Shown here piece after piece: positions 1-9,401 of a stretch of DNA of 64,000 bases. The stretch's first letter is position 1. Each line of letters begins with the position of its first letter. The notes under the pieces are model-generated. The model was not told the DNA's origin. It ran no database searches and was given only the letters and a program-made list of their open reading frames with translations. A program made the translations under genes and the position numbers. The DNA comes from Neomegalonema sp. (GTDB lineage Bacteria; Pseudomonadota; Alphaproteobacteria; Rhodobacterales; Rhodobacteraceae): contig NZ_JAQTXI010000003.1 in assembly GCF_028688855.1 (NCBI RefSeq), forward strand, positions 167,378 to 231,377, in the 5' to 3' direction.

Positions 1-761
1 TCCGGCTCGAAGAGCCGCCCGCGCCCGCCGAGGCCGCGCGCTTCGAGGTCTGGCTCTCGGCCCGCGAGGCGCGCAAACCCATGGCGCAGATCCTCGGGCG
101 GCGCGAGTTCTACGGCCGCGTCTTCCGCGTCACGCCCGACACGCTGGACCCTCGCCCCGATTCCGAGGCCCTGATCGAGGCCGCCCTCGACGCCCTGCGC
201 CGCCGGAGCCTGTCCTCTCCCCGGATTCTCGATCTCGGTCTGGGAACGGGCTGTCTCATCCTGACCCTGCTGGCCGAGCTGCCCGAGGCGCGGGGCCTCG
301 GCGTCGAGGCTTCGCCCGCCGCTCTGGCGGTGGCGCGGAGCAACGCCGCGGCTCTGGGGCTGGAGGGGCGGGCGGATCTGCGCTCCGGCGACTGGCTGGC
401 GGGGATCGAGGGGCCTTTCGATCTGGTGGTCTCCAATCCGCCTTACATCCGCGAGGAGGAGCGTCCCGATCTGGCGCCCGAGGTCGCCGATCACGAGCCC
501 GCCCTCGCGCTCTTCGGCGGCGCGGATGGTCTGGAGGCCTACCGGCGGATTCTGGCGGATCTGGCGCAGATTCTGGCGCCGGGAGGCGTCGCGGCCTTCG
601 AGCATGGCCACGAGCAGCGCGCGGCCCTGACCGCCCTCGCCGGAGCCCATGGCTTCGCCCTCGAGGAGGCCCGCGACGACGCCGCCGGACGTCCGCGCGT
701 CCTGGTTTTCCGGCGCCGGGCGGAGGAATCGCCCGAAAGGACGGAAAAAGCGTCTTTTTGA
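1..761 (+). CDS. prmC: PrmC, release factor glutamine N5-methyltransferase (5' end outside window)
   Basis: The reading frame is already open at the left edge. The residues before the first in-window Met (RLEEPPAPAEAARFEVWLSA onward, reaching the REARKPMAQILGRREFYG stretch) belong to the PrmC N-terminal helical domain, so the true start lies upstream. The SAM-binding fold follows: DLGLGTG is motif I, and NPPY is the motif that positions the target glutamine amide. PrmC methylates the glutamine of the GGQ motif in RF1 and RF2, using SAM, in the cytoplasm. In alphaproteobacteria prmC commonly follows prfA and precedes a DUF4167 gene, and the latter is seen here. The C-terminus is a short basic tail ending at TGA 759-761. 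Confidence 0.93.
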   Translation, partial: RLEEPPAPAEAARFEVWLSAREARKPMAQILGRREFYGRVFRVTPDTLDPRPDSEALIEAALDALRRRSLSSPRILDLGLGTGCLILTLLAELPEARGLGVEASPAALAVARSNAAALGLEGRADLRSGDWLAGIEGPFDLVVSNPPYIREEERPDLAPEVADHEPALALFGGADGLEAYRRILADLAQILAPGGVAAFEHGHEQRAALTALAGAHGFALEEARDDAAGRPRVLVFRRRAEESPERTEKASF

Positions 762-782
762 CCCATCTCCGGAGAGGAACGC

Positions 783-810
783 TTGTCAGGGGCGCGGAAA
801 TCGCTATAGA
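783..810 (+). promoter_or_regulatory. Putative sigma-70 promoter of the DUF4167 gene
   Basis: TTGTCA (783-788) and TATAGA (805-810) are separated by 16 bp. This would start transcription near 817 and leave a leader of about 160 nt before the DUF4167 start at 977. Spacing and hexamers fit the housekeeping consensus; there is no experimental evidence. Confidence 0.5.
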
Positions 811-976
811 CTGCGCGTCAAGAGGAGCCGCCGGCGAGGGGCCTCCTTGCGACAAGCGGGTCGCGGACGTGACGCAAGAAGCGCACGTTCTTTTCCGCTT
901 AACCGTATTTCGCCTAGAGTTTTGACGAGATCGGCGCCGCAAGCGCCCGATCGGTCGTCACGCAAGCGATGGTTTG

Positions 977-2143
977 ATGAGACAATCCATAAAACCCCAG
1001 AATCTCCGCGGCCCCCGGGGCAAGATCGGCCGCAAACCCATGGGGCCTTCGCTCAATCGGGTTTACGAAAGCTCCGGGCCTGACGGCAAGGTGCGCGGCA
1101 CCGCCCAGCAGATCATCGAGAAATACGAGTCCCTCGCGCGCGACGCCGCGACCTCGGGGGATCGGGTGGCCGCCGAGAACTACCATCAGCACGCCGAGCA
1201 TTACGCCCGCATCCTCCTCGCCGCGACCGGCGCCTACGAGGATCAGCCCCGCCGCCCGCCGGAGTTCGGCGAAGCCGGCGAGGAGGCCGCCGAAGCCGAA
1301 GGCCTCGAGGAAGGCGCCTACGAGGACAGCGATCCCCGCGACTCCCGGCCCCCCCGCTTCGAGCCCCAGCAGCAGCAGGACCGCCCCCGCCAGCACAACG
1401 GCAATGGAAACGGAAACGGCGCCGGCTCCGGCGAGCCGCGCCGCTTCGAGAACAACCGCGGCCGCGACCGCAACAACGACCGTCGCTTCGACCGCGACCG
1501 GCCCCCGCGCGGCGAATACGGCCAGCGCGACCGCGGCGGCGACCGTCCGCAGAACGCCGACTTCGCGCCCCGCAACGGCGACCGCGACCGCAACGCGGAG
1601 CGCGACCGCGCCGGAGATCGCGGCGGCGACCGCAATTACGATCGTCCCGCCCAGAGCCGCGATCCGCGTCCGGGCTACGGCGAATCCTACGACGCCCCCG
1701 CCGAGCCCACCGGCTTCGGCCATCCGGAGGCGGCTCCGGCCTTTCTGAACGCGCCCGTCCCGCCCCCGCCGCCCCGCGTGGAGCGGCCTGCTCCGGCGCC
1801 CGAGACGCTCGCTCCGGCTCCGGCCCCCGCCGCCGGAGAGGCCTCCGCGCCCCGCGTCGAGACGCCCGCTCCGGCTCCGGCTCCGACGGTTCAGCCCGAA
1901 TTCCGGGCCCCCGAGCCTCAGCAGGCCCCCGAATTCCGGGCTCCCGAGCCCCAGGCCTTCGAGCCCGCCCCGGCTCCGGCCGCCGAAGAGGCGCCCGCGC
2001 CCAGGCGCCGCGCGCGCATCGTGCGGGCCGAGCCGACGCCGGCTCCCGAAGGCGAGGCGCCCGCGCCCAAGCGTCGGGGACGTCCGCGCAAGGTCGATGT
2101 GGAGGCCGCCGCCGGGACACCCCCTCAGGGCGAGCCGGAATAG
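977..2143 (+). CDS. DUF4167 domain protein with long charged/proline-rich tail
   Basis: The N-terminal ~85 residues carry the conserved DUF4167 pattern: NRVYESSGPDGKVRGTAQ, then SGDRVAAENYHQHAEHYAR. The remaining ~300 residues are disordered, first R/D/N-rich with repeated DRD and NR units, then Pro/Ala/Glu-rich with a repeated PEFRAPEPQ motif. Near the C-terminus KRRGRPRK (codons about 2066-2092) looks like an AT-hook, suggesting nucleic-acid contact. The ATG at 977 is chosen over the TTG three bases earlier because family members begin MRQ. The family has no established function. Position after prmC is conserved in this class, which argues for a link to translation or RNA, but that is inference. 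Confidence 0.85.
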   Translation: MRQSIKPQNLRGPRGKIGRKPMGPSLNRVYESSGPDGKVRGTAQQIIEKYESLARDAATSGDRVAAENYHQHAEHYARILLAATGAYEDQPRRPPEFGEAGEEAAEAEGLEEGAYEDSDPRDSRPPRFEPQQQQDRPRQHNGNGNGNGAGSGEPRRFENNRGRDRNNDRRFDRDRPPRGEYGQRDRGGDRPQNADFAPRNGDRDRNAERDRAGDRGGDRNYDRPAQSRDPRPGYGESYDAPAEPTGFGHPEAAPAFLNAPVPPPPPRVERPAPAPETLAPAPAPAAGEASAPRVETPAPAPAPTVQPEFRAPEPQQAPEFRAPEPQAFEPAPAPAAEEAPAPRRRARIVRAEPTPAPEGEAPAPKRRGRPRKVDVEAAAGTPPQGEPE

Positions 2144-2177
2144 GTCTTCGCGGCCCCTCCGGCCGGATTGCGGAACA

Positions 2178-2211
2178 GGCGTCTCCTCCGTGAGGGAGGA
2201 GGCGCCTTTTT
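2178..2211 (+). terminator. Rho-independent terminator after DUF4167 gene
   Basis: A 12-bp stem, GGCGTCTCCTCC (2178-2189) with GGAGGAGGCGCC (2195-2206), contains one T-G wobble. The loop is GTGAG and TTTTT follows at 2207-2211. It begins 35 bp after the stop codon at 2143. Confidence 0.85.
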
Positions 2212-2297
2212 CATCTCCCGAGCCCCTTCCGGGGCGGAGAATCTCCGGTTTTTCATCCGGAAACGCCTGTTTTCCGCCTTTTCCGAGGGTGGTTCGC

Positions 2298-2326
2298 TTG
2301 CCCTTCCGACCGGGGAGGGATATAAG
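2298..2326 (+). promoter_or_regulatory. Sigma-70 promoter of gyrA
   Basis: TTGCCC (2298-2303), a 17-bp spacer and TATAAG (2321-2326). A GC-rich discriminator follows, with a 7-bp inverted repeat (AGGGCGC-AA-GCGCCCT, 2325-2340) at the expected start point. A GC-rich discriminator is a common feature of supercoiling-sensitive promoters, which would suit gyrase autoregulation; that link is inference. Confidence 0.6.
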
Positions 2327-2392
2327 GGCGCAAGCGCCCTGAAAGCTTGGAATTTCAAGGGTTTTTTCCAGAATTTCTCCCCGGAGCCCCGC

Positions 2393-5131
<2,739 letters not shown>

Positions 5132-5138
5132 GGCCGGG

Positions 5139-5178
5139 GAAGGACGGCGCGGCGGGCCCGAGCCTCCCGCCGTCCTTC
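5139..5178 (+). terminator. Strong hairpin downstream of gyrA
   Basis: GAAGGACGGC (5139-5148) pairs perfectly with GCCGTCCTTC (5169-5178), eight bases after the gyrA stop. There is no U-tract, so it may act as a factor-dependent terminator or a 3' protecting hairpin. Confidence 0.5.
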
Positions 5179-5294
5179 ATCCGGCGTGTCGGCGCGGCGA
5201 TCCCGGACGGTCGTTTCGTCCGCCTCCGGGCGGAGAGGCGCGTCGGAGAACTCCGGCGGGCCTGGGATCAGAAGAGGCGGAAAAGCCGCTCCGC

Positions 5295-5912
5295 CTATTT
5301 CTTCCACCTGTCGATGACCCCGGATCCCCAGGACTTGACGCCTTCGACCTTCTCTCTGGCTTCGGGCAGGATCTGGTCCTTCGTGTAGTCATAGGCGGAT
5401 CCGGCGGCATCTCTGGCGGCGGGGACGATCCTGTCCTTTGCATATTCATATGAAGTCCCGATCGCCGAGGATGCGGCGGGGACGATCTTGTCCCTTGTAT
5501 AGACGTATGAAGTTCCGATCGCCGCAGATGCGGCGGGGACCACGGTGTATCTCGTGAAGTCGACCGCATCCAGGACCGCCGGATAGGCATGGTCGACCGC
5601 CACATATCTGACGGCGGCGGCGGCTCCCGTCACGTCGCCCCAGAATTCCCTGGCCATGACCATCACGACATGGCCGACGGTCTCCACCTTGGACAGGCCC
5701 AGATCATGGGCTTCCTTGACGGACAGAACGATCAGCGTTCCGTTGTCGATGATCCGGTACCAGGCCGCGCCGTTCTTGATGACGTAAATGGCGACCGTCT
5801 TGTATTCGACGTTGCTTGCGGGGTCTTTCGCATGCGCGGGACCCACATGCGCAATATTCGAGATCAGCAGGGCGGCGAACAGAGCGATGAAGCCGGTGAG
5901 TGTCTTTTTCAT
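5295..5912 (-). CDS. Exported protein with four ~19-residue tandem repeats (LEA-like), function unknown
   Basis: The start ATG at 5912 is preferred over one seven codons upstream because GGAG lies seven bases before it. The 205-aa product begins with a signal peptide (MKKTLTGFIALFAALL...PAHA). A ~90-residue domain follows that I do not recognise. From about residue 117 there are four units of about 19 residues with the pattern Y-T/A-K/R-D-x-I-V-P-A-A-x-x-A-x-G-x-S/A-Y. The charged, Tyr/Ala-rich amphipathic units resemble LEA or apolipoprotein-type helices and could lie on a membrane surface; this is inference. The gene and its upstream region have visibly more A/T, including at third codon positions, than everything around them, suggesting recent acquisition. 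It sits alone, convergent with gyrA. Confidence 0.75.
   Translation of the reverse strand: MKKTLTGFIALFAALLISNIAHVGPAHAKDPASNVEYKTVAIYVIKNGAAWYRIIDNGTLIVLSVKEAHDLGLSKVETVGHVVMVMAREFWGDVTGAAAAVRYVAVDHAYPAVLDAVDFTRYTVVPAASAAIGTSYVYTRDKIVPAASSAIGTSYEYAKDRIVPAARDAAGSAYDYTKDQILPEAREKVEGVKSWGSGVIDRWKK
5337..5564 (-). repeat. Intragenic tandem repeat (about 57 bp period, four units)
   Basis: Within the exported-protein gene, blocks such as GATCGCCG...GCGGCGGGGACGATCTTG recur about every 57 bp with only scattered differences. The units at roughly 5397-5453, 5454-5510 and 5511-5567 are the most alike. This is direct DNA-level duplication, giving the 19-residue protein repeats. Confidence 0.75.
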
Positions 5913-6281
5913 TCGGGCGCTCCGGAATTTCATGGAATCAATCTGGACATGAAAAACATAGGGCGCCCCATCAATGCCCTCAATGGTGGAGTTTCATTTT
6001 GTAAAAAATCATTCACGATATTGTCGTCATCGAATTCTCCATATCGAATGGAGATTCCGGATTTTATCGAGCTCAGGGTTGCGGTCGGAGCCGCGCGCGG
6101 GATCAGGGCGAGCCTGCGCCTTCCTCGTCGAGGAGACGGCGCTTTCCTTGTCCCGTCCCAGAAGGGCGGAGGCCGCCGGAACGGGCCGTTCCGGGCGGGA
6201 GAAGGGGGAGAGGGCGGCGGAGTCCGCTTCCCGAGGCTCAGGCCTCCGGTTCGCCGGAAAGACGCCTGATCCGCCGGGCTC
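5913..6281. other. AT-richer intergenic stretch, no gene seen
   Basis: The 369 bp between the repeat protein start and the ABC ATPase stop hold no supported gene. The part nearest the repeat-protein gene (about 5950-6070) is clearly AT-richer than the genome around it and probably carries that gene's promoter. It contains an imperfect inverted repeat, GAATTCTCCAT...ATGGAGATTC (about 6031-6056). The remainder (6080-6281) is typical high-GC sequence. Confidence 0.5.
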
Positions 6282-7076
6282 TTACGACAGGAGCAGCTTG
6301 TCGTCGCGGATCTCTTCGCCGCGGACTTTGGAGAACATCTCCAGCAGATCGCCGATGGTCATGCTCTGGCGCTCCGGATCGGCGACGTCCAGCGCGATCC
6401 GGCCCTGATGCAGCATGATCGTCCGCGAGCCATGCGCGAGGGCGTCGGCCATGGAATGCGTCACCATCAGCGTGGTCAGGCCGTATTGCGCCACCACGTC
6501 GCGGGTCAGCTCCAGCACGAATTTCGCCATCCGCGGGTCCAGAGCCGCCGTATGCTCGTCGAGCAGCAGGATCCGGCTCGGCGCGAGGGTCGCCATCACG
6601 AGGCTCACCGCCTGACGCTGACCCCCCGACAACAGTCCGATCCGGTCGCCGAGTCGGTTCTCCAGCCCCAGACCCAGAGGCTTCAGCCGCTCGCGGAAGA
6701 GCGCCCGGCGCTCCTCGCGCACGGCCTTGCCGAAGCCGCGCCGCCCGCCGCGCTTGAGCGCCAGCGCCATGTTCTCCTCGATGCTCAGCGTGGCGCAGGT
6801 GCCCGCGAGCGGATCCTGAAACACCCGCGCCGCCAGCTTCGCCCGTTTGTGCACCGGCTGGAAGGTCACCTCCTGATCCTCGATCCGGATGCGGCCCTGC
6901 GTGGGGGCCGCCTCGCCCGAGAGCGCCCCGAGCAGCGTCGATTTCCCCGCGCCGTTCGAGCCGATCACCGTGACGAAGGCGCCCGTCGGAATGGTCAGCG
7001 AGACGCCCCGCAGCGCATGGTTCTCGATGGCCGTGCCCGGATTGAACACCACATGCAGATTCTCGACGCTGATCAT
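6282..7076 (-). CDS. ABC transporter ATPase (TrpZ-like, importer for an aromatic/unknown solute)
   Basis: A 264-aa ATPase with Walker A GSNGAGKST, signature LSGGQRQ and Walker B ILLLDEHTAALDP followed by the switch His in VTHS. It energises uptake with the permease and binding protein encoded immediately upstream. The start ATG at 7076 overlaps the permease stop as ATGA. In the PF04392-linked systems (streptococcal TrpXYZ type) the order binding protein, permease, ATPase is standard and is matched here on the minus strand. The DEHTAALDP Walker B end is typical of this group. The substrate cannot be read from the sequence; tryptophan or another aromatic amino acid is only one possibility. Confidence 0.9.
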   Translation of the reverse strand: MISVENLHVVFNPGTAIENHALRGVSLTIPTGAFVTVIGSNGAGKSTLLGALSGEAAPTQGRIRIEDQEVTFQPVHKRAKLAARVFQDPLAGTCATLSIEENMALALKRGGRRGFGKAVREERRALFRERLKPLGLGLENRLGDRIGLLSGGQRQAVSLVMATLAPSRILLLDEHTAALDPRMAKFVLELTRDVVAQYGLTTLMVTHSMADALAHGSRTIMLHQGRIALDVADPERQSMTIGDLLEMFSKVRGEEIRDDKLLLS

Positions 7077-7999
7077 GAGGCGGCTCCCTTGCGGGCGGCG
7101 CGCTGACGCATCTCGGCGCGGATCTTCGGGGCGATCAGCGCCGCCGCCACGATCAGCGCCGTGATCAGGTTGAGATCCGAGGCCTGAAGCCCCACCGAGC
7201 CCAGATTCTGCATCGCCACCGCCAGAGCCAGCCGATAGATGATCGAGCCCAGCACGCAGGCCGTCAGCACCACCCAGATGCGTCCGCTGCGGAAGAAGGT
7301 CTCGCCGAGCACCACCGCCGCCAGGCCGAAGACGATGGTGCCCGCCCCCGAAGTCACGTCGGCGAAGCCGCTGGTCTGCGCGAAGAGCGCCCCCGCCAGA
7401 GCCACGAGGCCGTTCGACAAGGCGAGTCCGAAATAGGTGTAGGCGCGGGAATCGGCGCCCTGGGCGCGCAGCATCCGGGCGTTGACGCCCGTCGCCCGCA
7501 GCGCGAGTCCGAAATCGCTGACGAACAGCAGCGTCAGCAGCCCCGTCACGAGCAGAACCACCAGCCCCACCGCCAGAGGCCGCGCGTAAAGCCCCGAAAG
7601 CCCCATCTGCGCGAAGGGGGTGACGATGGTCTCCTGACCCAGCAGCGAGAGGTTCGGCGCGCCCATCACCCGGATGTTGATCGAGAACAGCGCGATCATC
7701 GTCAGGATCGAGGCGAGGATGTGCAGCACCCCGAAGCGGATCGCCAGAACGCCCGTCGCCAGACCCGCCAGAGCTCCCGCCCCCAGAGCCGCCAGACAGG
7801 CCAGCCAGGGATTCCATCCCCCGAGGATCAGCACCGCCGCCACGCCCGCCCCGAGCGGAAAGCCGCCGTCCACGGTCAGGTCGGGGAAGTCGAGCGCCCG
7901 GAAGGTGAGGAAGACGCCAAGGCCCACAAGGCCGAAGATCAGACCCAGCTCGATGGCGCCCCAGAAGGCGTAGGCGTTGATGAGGTTGAAGAAAGTCAT
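7073..7999 (-). CDS. ABC transporter permease (TrpY-like, BPD_transp_2 family)
   Basis: A 308-aa integral membrane protein with about eight or nine hydrophobic segments and the glycine-rich loops of the branched-chain/sugar permease superfamily (LGVFLTFRALDFPDLTVDGG near the N-terminus is characteristic of the TrpY-like subgroup). It forms the channel of the importer. Its stop overlaps the ATPase start by four bases, so the two are translationally coupled. The binding-protein gene lies 213 bp upstream and is separated by two GC-rich hairpins, which may set the ratio of binding protein to membrane subunits. Confidence 0.9.
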   Translation of the reverse strand: MTFFNLINAYAFWGAIELGLIFGLVGLGVFLTFRALDFPDLTVDGGFPLGAGVAAVLILGGWNPWLACLAALGAGALAGLATGVLAIRFGVLHILASILTMIALFSINIRVMGAPNLSLLGQETIVTPFAQMGLSGLYARPLAVGLVVLLVTGLLTLLFVSDFGLALRATGVNARMLRAQGADSRAYTYFGLALSNGLVALAGALFAQTSGFADVTSGAGTIVFGLAAVVLGETFFRSGRIWVVLTACVLGSIIYRLALAVAMQNLGSVGLQASDLNLITALIVAAALIAPKIRAEMRQRAARKGAAS

Positions 8000-8087
8000 G
8001 GGATCTTTCGCACGTCGTCGGTTGCGCGTGAAGACGCCGCGCCGGAAGGGCGGGCGCGGCGGGGAAGGGGGCGACCGGCGCGCGCGC

Positions 8088-8105
8088 AGCCCTCGGCCGA
8101 GGGCT
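8088..8105. promoter_or_regulatory. 18-bp perfect palindrome
   Basis: AGCCCTCGGCCGAGGGCT is a perfect palindrome in the spacer between the permease and binding-protein genes. It could be a protein-binding site or part of an RNA structure in the operon transcript. Confidence 0.4.
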
Positions 8106-8177
8106 CCCGATCCCCGTCCGGAACCTCCGCTCCGCAGGGCGGATCATGCGGGAGGCCCCGGCTCGCCGTCCTGACGC

Positions 8178-8202
8178 CCGGGAGCCGGAAGCCGGCTCCC
8201 GG
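8178..8202 (-). terminator. Intercistronic hairpin after the ABC binding-protein gene
   Basis: CCGGGAGCCGG (8178-8188) and CCGGCTCCCGG (8192-8202) form a perfect 11-bp stem with a 3-nt loop, 10 nt after the binding-protein stop on the minus strand. There is no U-tract. Such hairpins commonly stabilise the upstream mRNA segment or partly terminate, which raises binding protein over membrane subunits. Confidence 0.5.
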
Positions 8203-8212
8203 ATCGCCGGGA

Positions 8213-9265
8213 TCACTCGGCGGGGACGGCCTCGGCGGGCGCCTCTTCGGCGGCCTCCTCCGCAGCGGGCTCTTCGGCGGCGGCTTCCTCGGCGGCGGGA
8301 GTGACGCGGGCGAGCAGCGCCTCCGGCAGCGTGATCCCGAGCGCTTCGGCGGCTTCGAGGTTCACCTTCAGATCCGTGCCGACCGCCACGCGGGCGGGCA
8401 GATCGGCGGGCTTCTTGCCCTTCAGGATCTGCACGACGTAATCGGCGGTCTGCACGCCGACCTGATAATAATCGAAGCCGAGCGCCGCCACGGCGCCGCT
8501 GGCGACGAAGCTGGTCTCGCCGCCGATCACCGGAGTCTTCGAGGCCCCGGCGCCGTTGACCAGCGCGTCGATGGCCGAAGCCACGGTGTTGTCGGTAGGG
8601 GCGTAGATGACGTCCACGCGCGGGCCGAGGCCCTGGGCGGCGCTCTGGACCTCGGAGGTGCGCGAGGCGGTGGCCTCGACCACCGTGAAGCCCTGGCCCG
8701 GCGCGGCGGCCTTCAGCGCCGCGACCAGAACCACGGCGTTGGCCTCGCCGGGATTGTAGACGACGCCGATGGTCTTGGCCTGGGGCAGGATCTCGCGGAT
8801 GAGCTTCACGTGATCGGCCACCGGCGACAGGTCGGAGAGGCCCGTGACGTTGCCGCCGGGCTTCGCGAGGCTCGCCACCAGCTTGGCGGCCACCGGATCG
8901 GTGACGGCGGTGAAGACGATGGGGATGTCCTGGGTGGCGGCGGCCAGAGCCTGAGCCGTCGGGGTGGCGATGCCGACCAGAACCGCCGGATTCTCGCCGA
9001 CGAACTGGCGCGCGATCTGCGCGGCCACCGCCGGATTGCCCTGGGCGGTCTGATAGGAGAAGCGGATGGTGTCGCCGGCGCGGTATCCGGCGGCGTCCAG
9101 CCCGTCGATGAGGCCCCGTCGGGCGGCGTCCAGCGCGGGATGCTCGACGATCTGCGAGACGGCGATCAGGGGTCGCTCCTGAGCCATGGCGCCGCCGAAG
9201 GGAAGCGAGACGAGGCTTGAAGCCGCCAGCAGAACTGAGCCAATAAGGAAAGGACGACGGATCAT
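8213..9265 (-). CDS. ABC transporter substrate-binding protein (PF04392, TrpX-like) with Ala/Glu tail
   Basis: A 350-aa periplasmic protein. A signal peptide (MIRRPFLIGSVLLAASS...AMA) is followed by the two-lobe ABC_sub_bind fold, with landmarks VSQIVEHPALDAARRGL, GIATPTAQAL, IPIVFTAVTDPV and GVVYNPGEANAV, and the late FDYYQVGVQTADYV...ILKG segment. It should deliver a small ligand to the permease and ATPase encoded downstream. The last ~30 residues are almost entirely Ala, Glu and Pro; family members I know of normally end soon after the ITLPEALLARV-type segment. The tail is therefore an addition, perhaps a spacer or a product of repeat expansion. Confidence 0.9.
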   Translation of the reverse strand: MIRRPFLIGSVLLAASSLVSLPFGGAMAQERPLIAVSQIVEHPALDAARRGLIDGLDAAGYRAGDTIRFSYQTAQGNPAVAAQIARQFVGENPAVLVGIATPTAQALAAATQDIPIVFTAVTDPVAAKLVASLAKPGGNVTGLSDLSPVADHVKLIREILPQAKTIGVVYNPGEANAVVLVAALKAAAPGQGFTVVEATASRTSEVQSAAQGLGPRVDVIYAPTDNTVASAIDALVNGAGASKTPVIGGETSFVASGAVAALGFDYYQVGVQTADYVVQILKGKKPADLPARVAVGTDLKVNLEAAEALGITLPEALLARVTPAAEEAAAEEPAAEEAAEEAPAEAVPAE

Positions 9266-9401
9266 GCGAGACCTCCCGAAGCGCGTCAGAGCGCGCGGAC
9301 CTGTGCGGCCCGCAGGCCGGTTTCACAAAATGTAACGGAAACCTCCGAAGGCGCGCAAGCCTCGCGCCATTCCGGAGAGGACCGGCGAAAGGGAGAGGAA
9401 C

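Noticed and set aside
2168..2392. N-terminal extension of GyrA through the promoter region
   Set aside because: It would include the terminator T-tract and the TTGCCC/TATAAG promoter. The TTG at 2393 has a proper ribosome site and gives the usual length.
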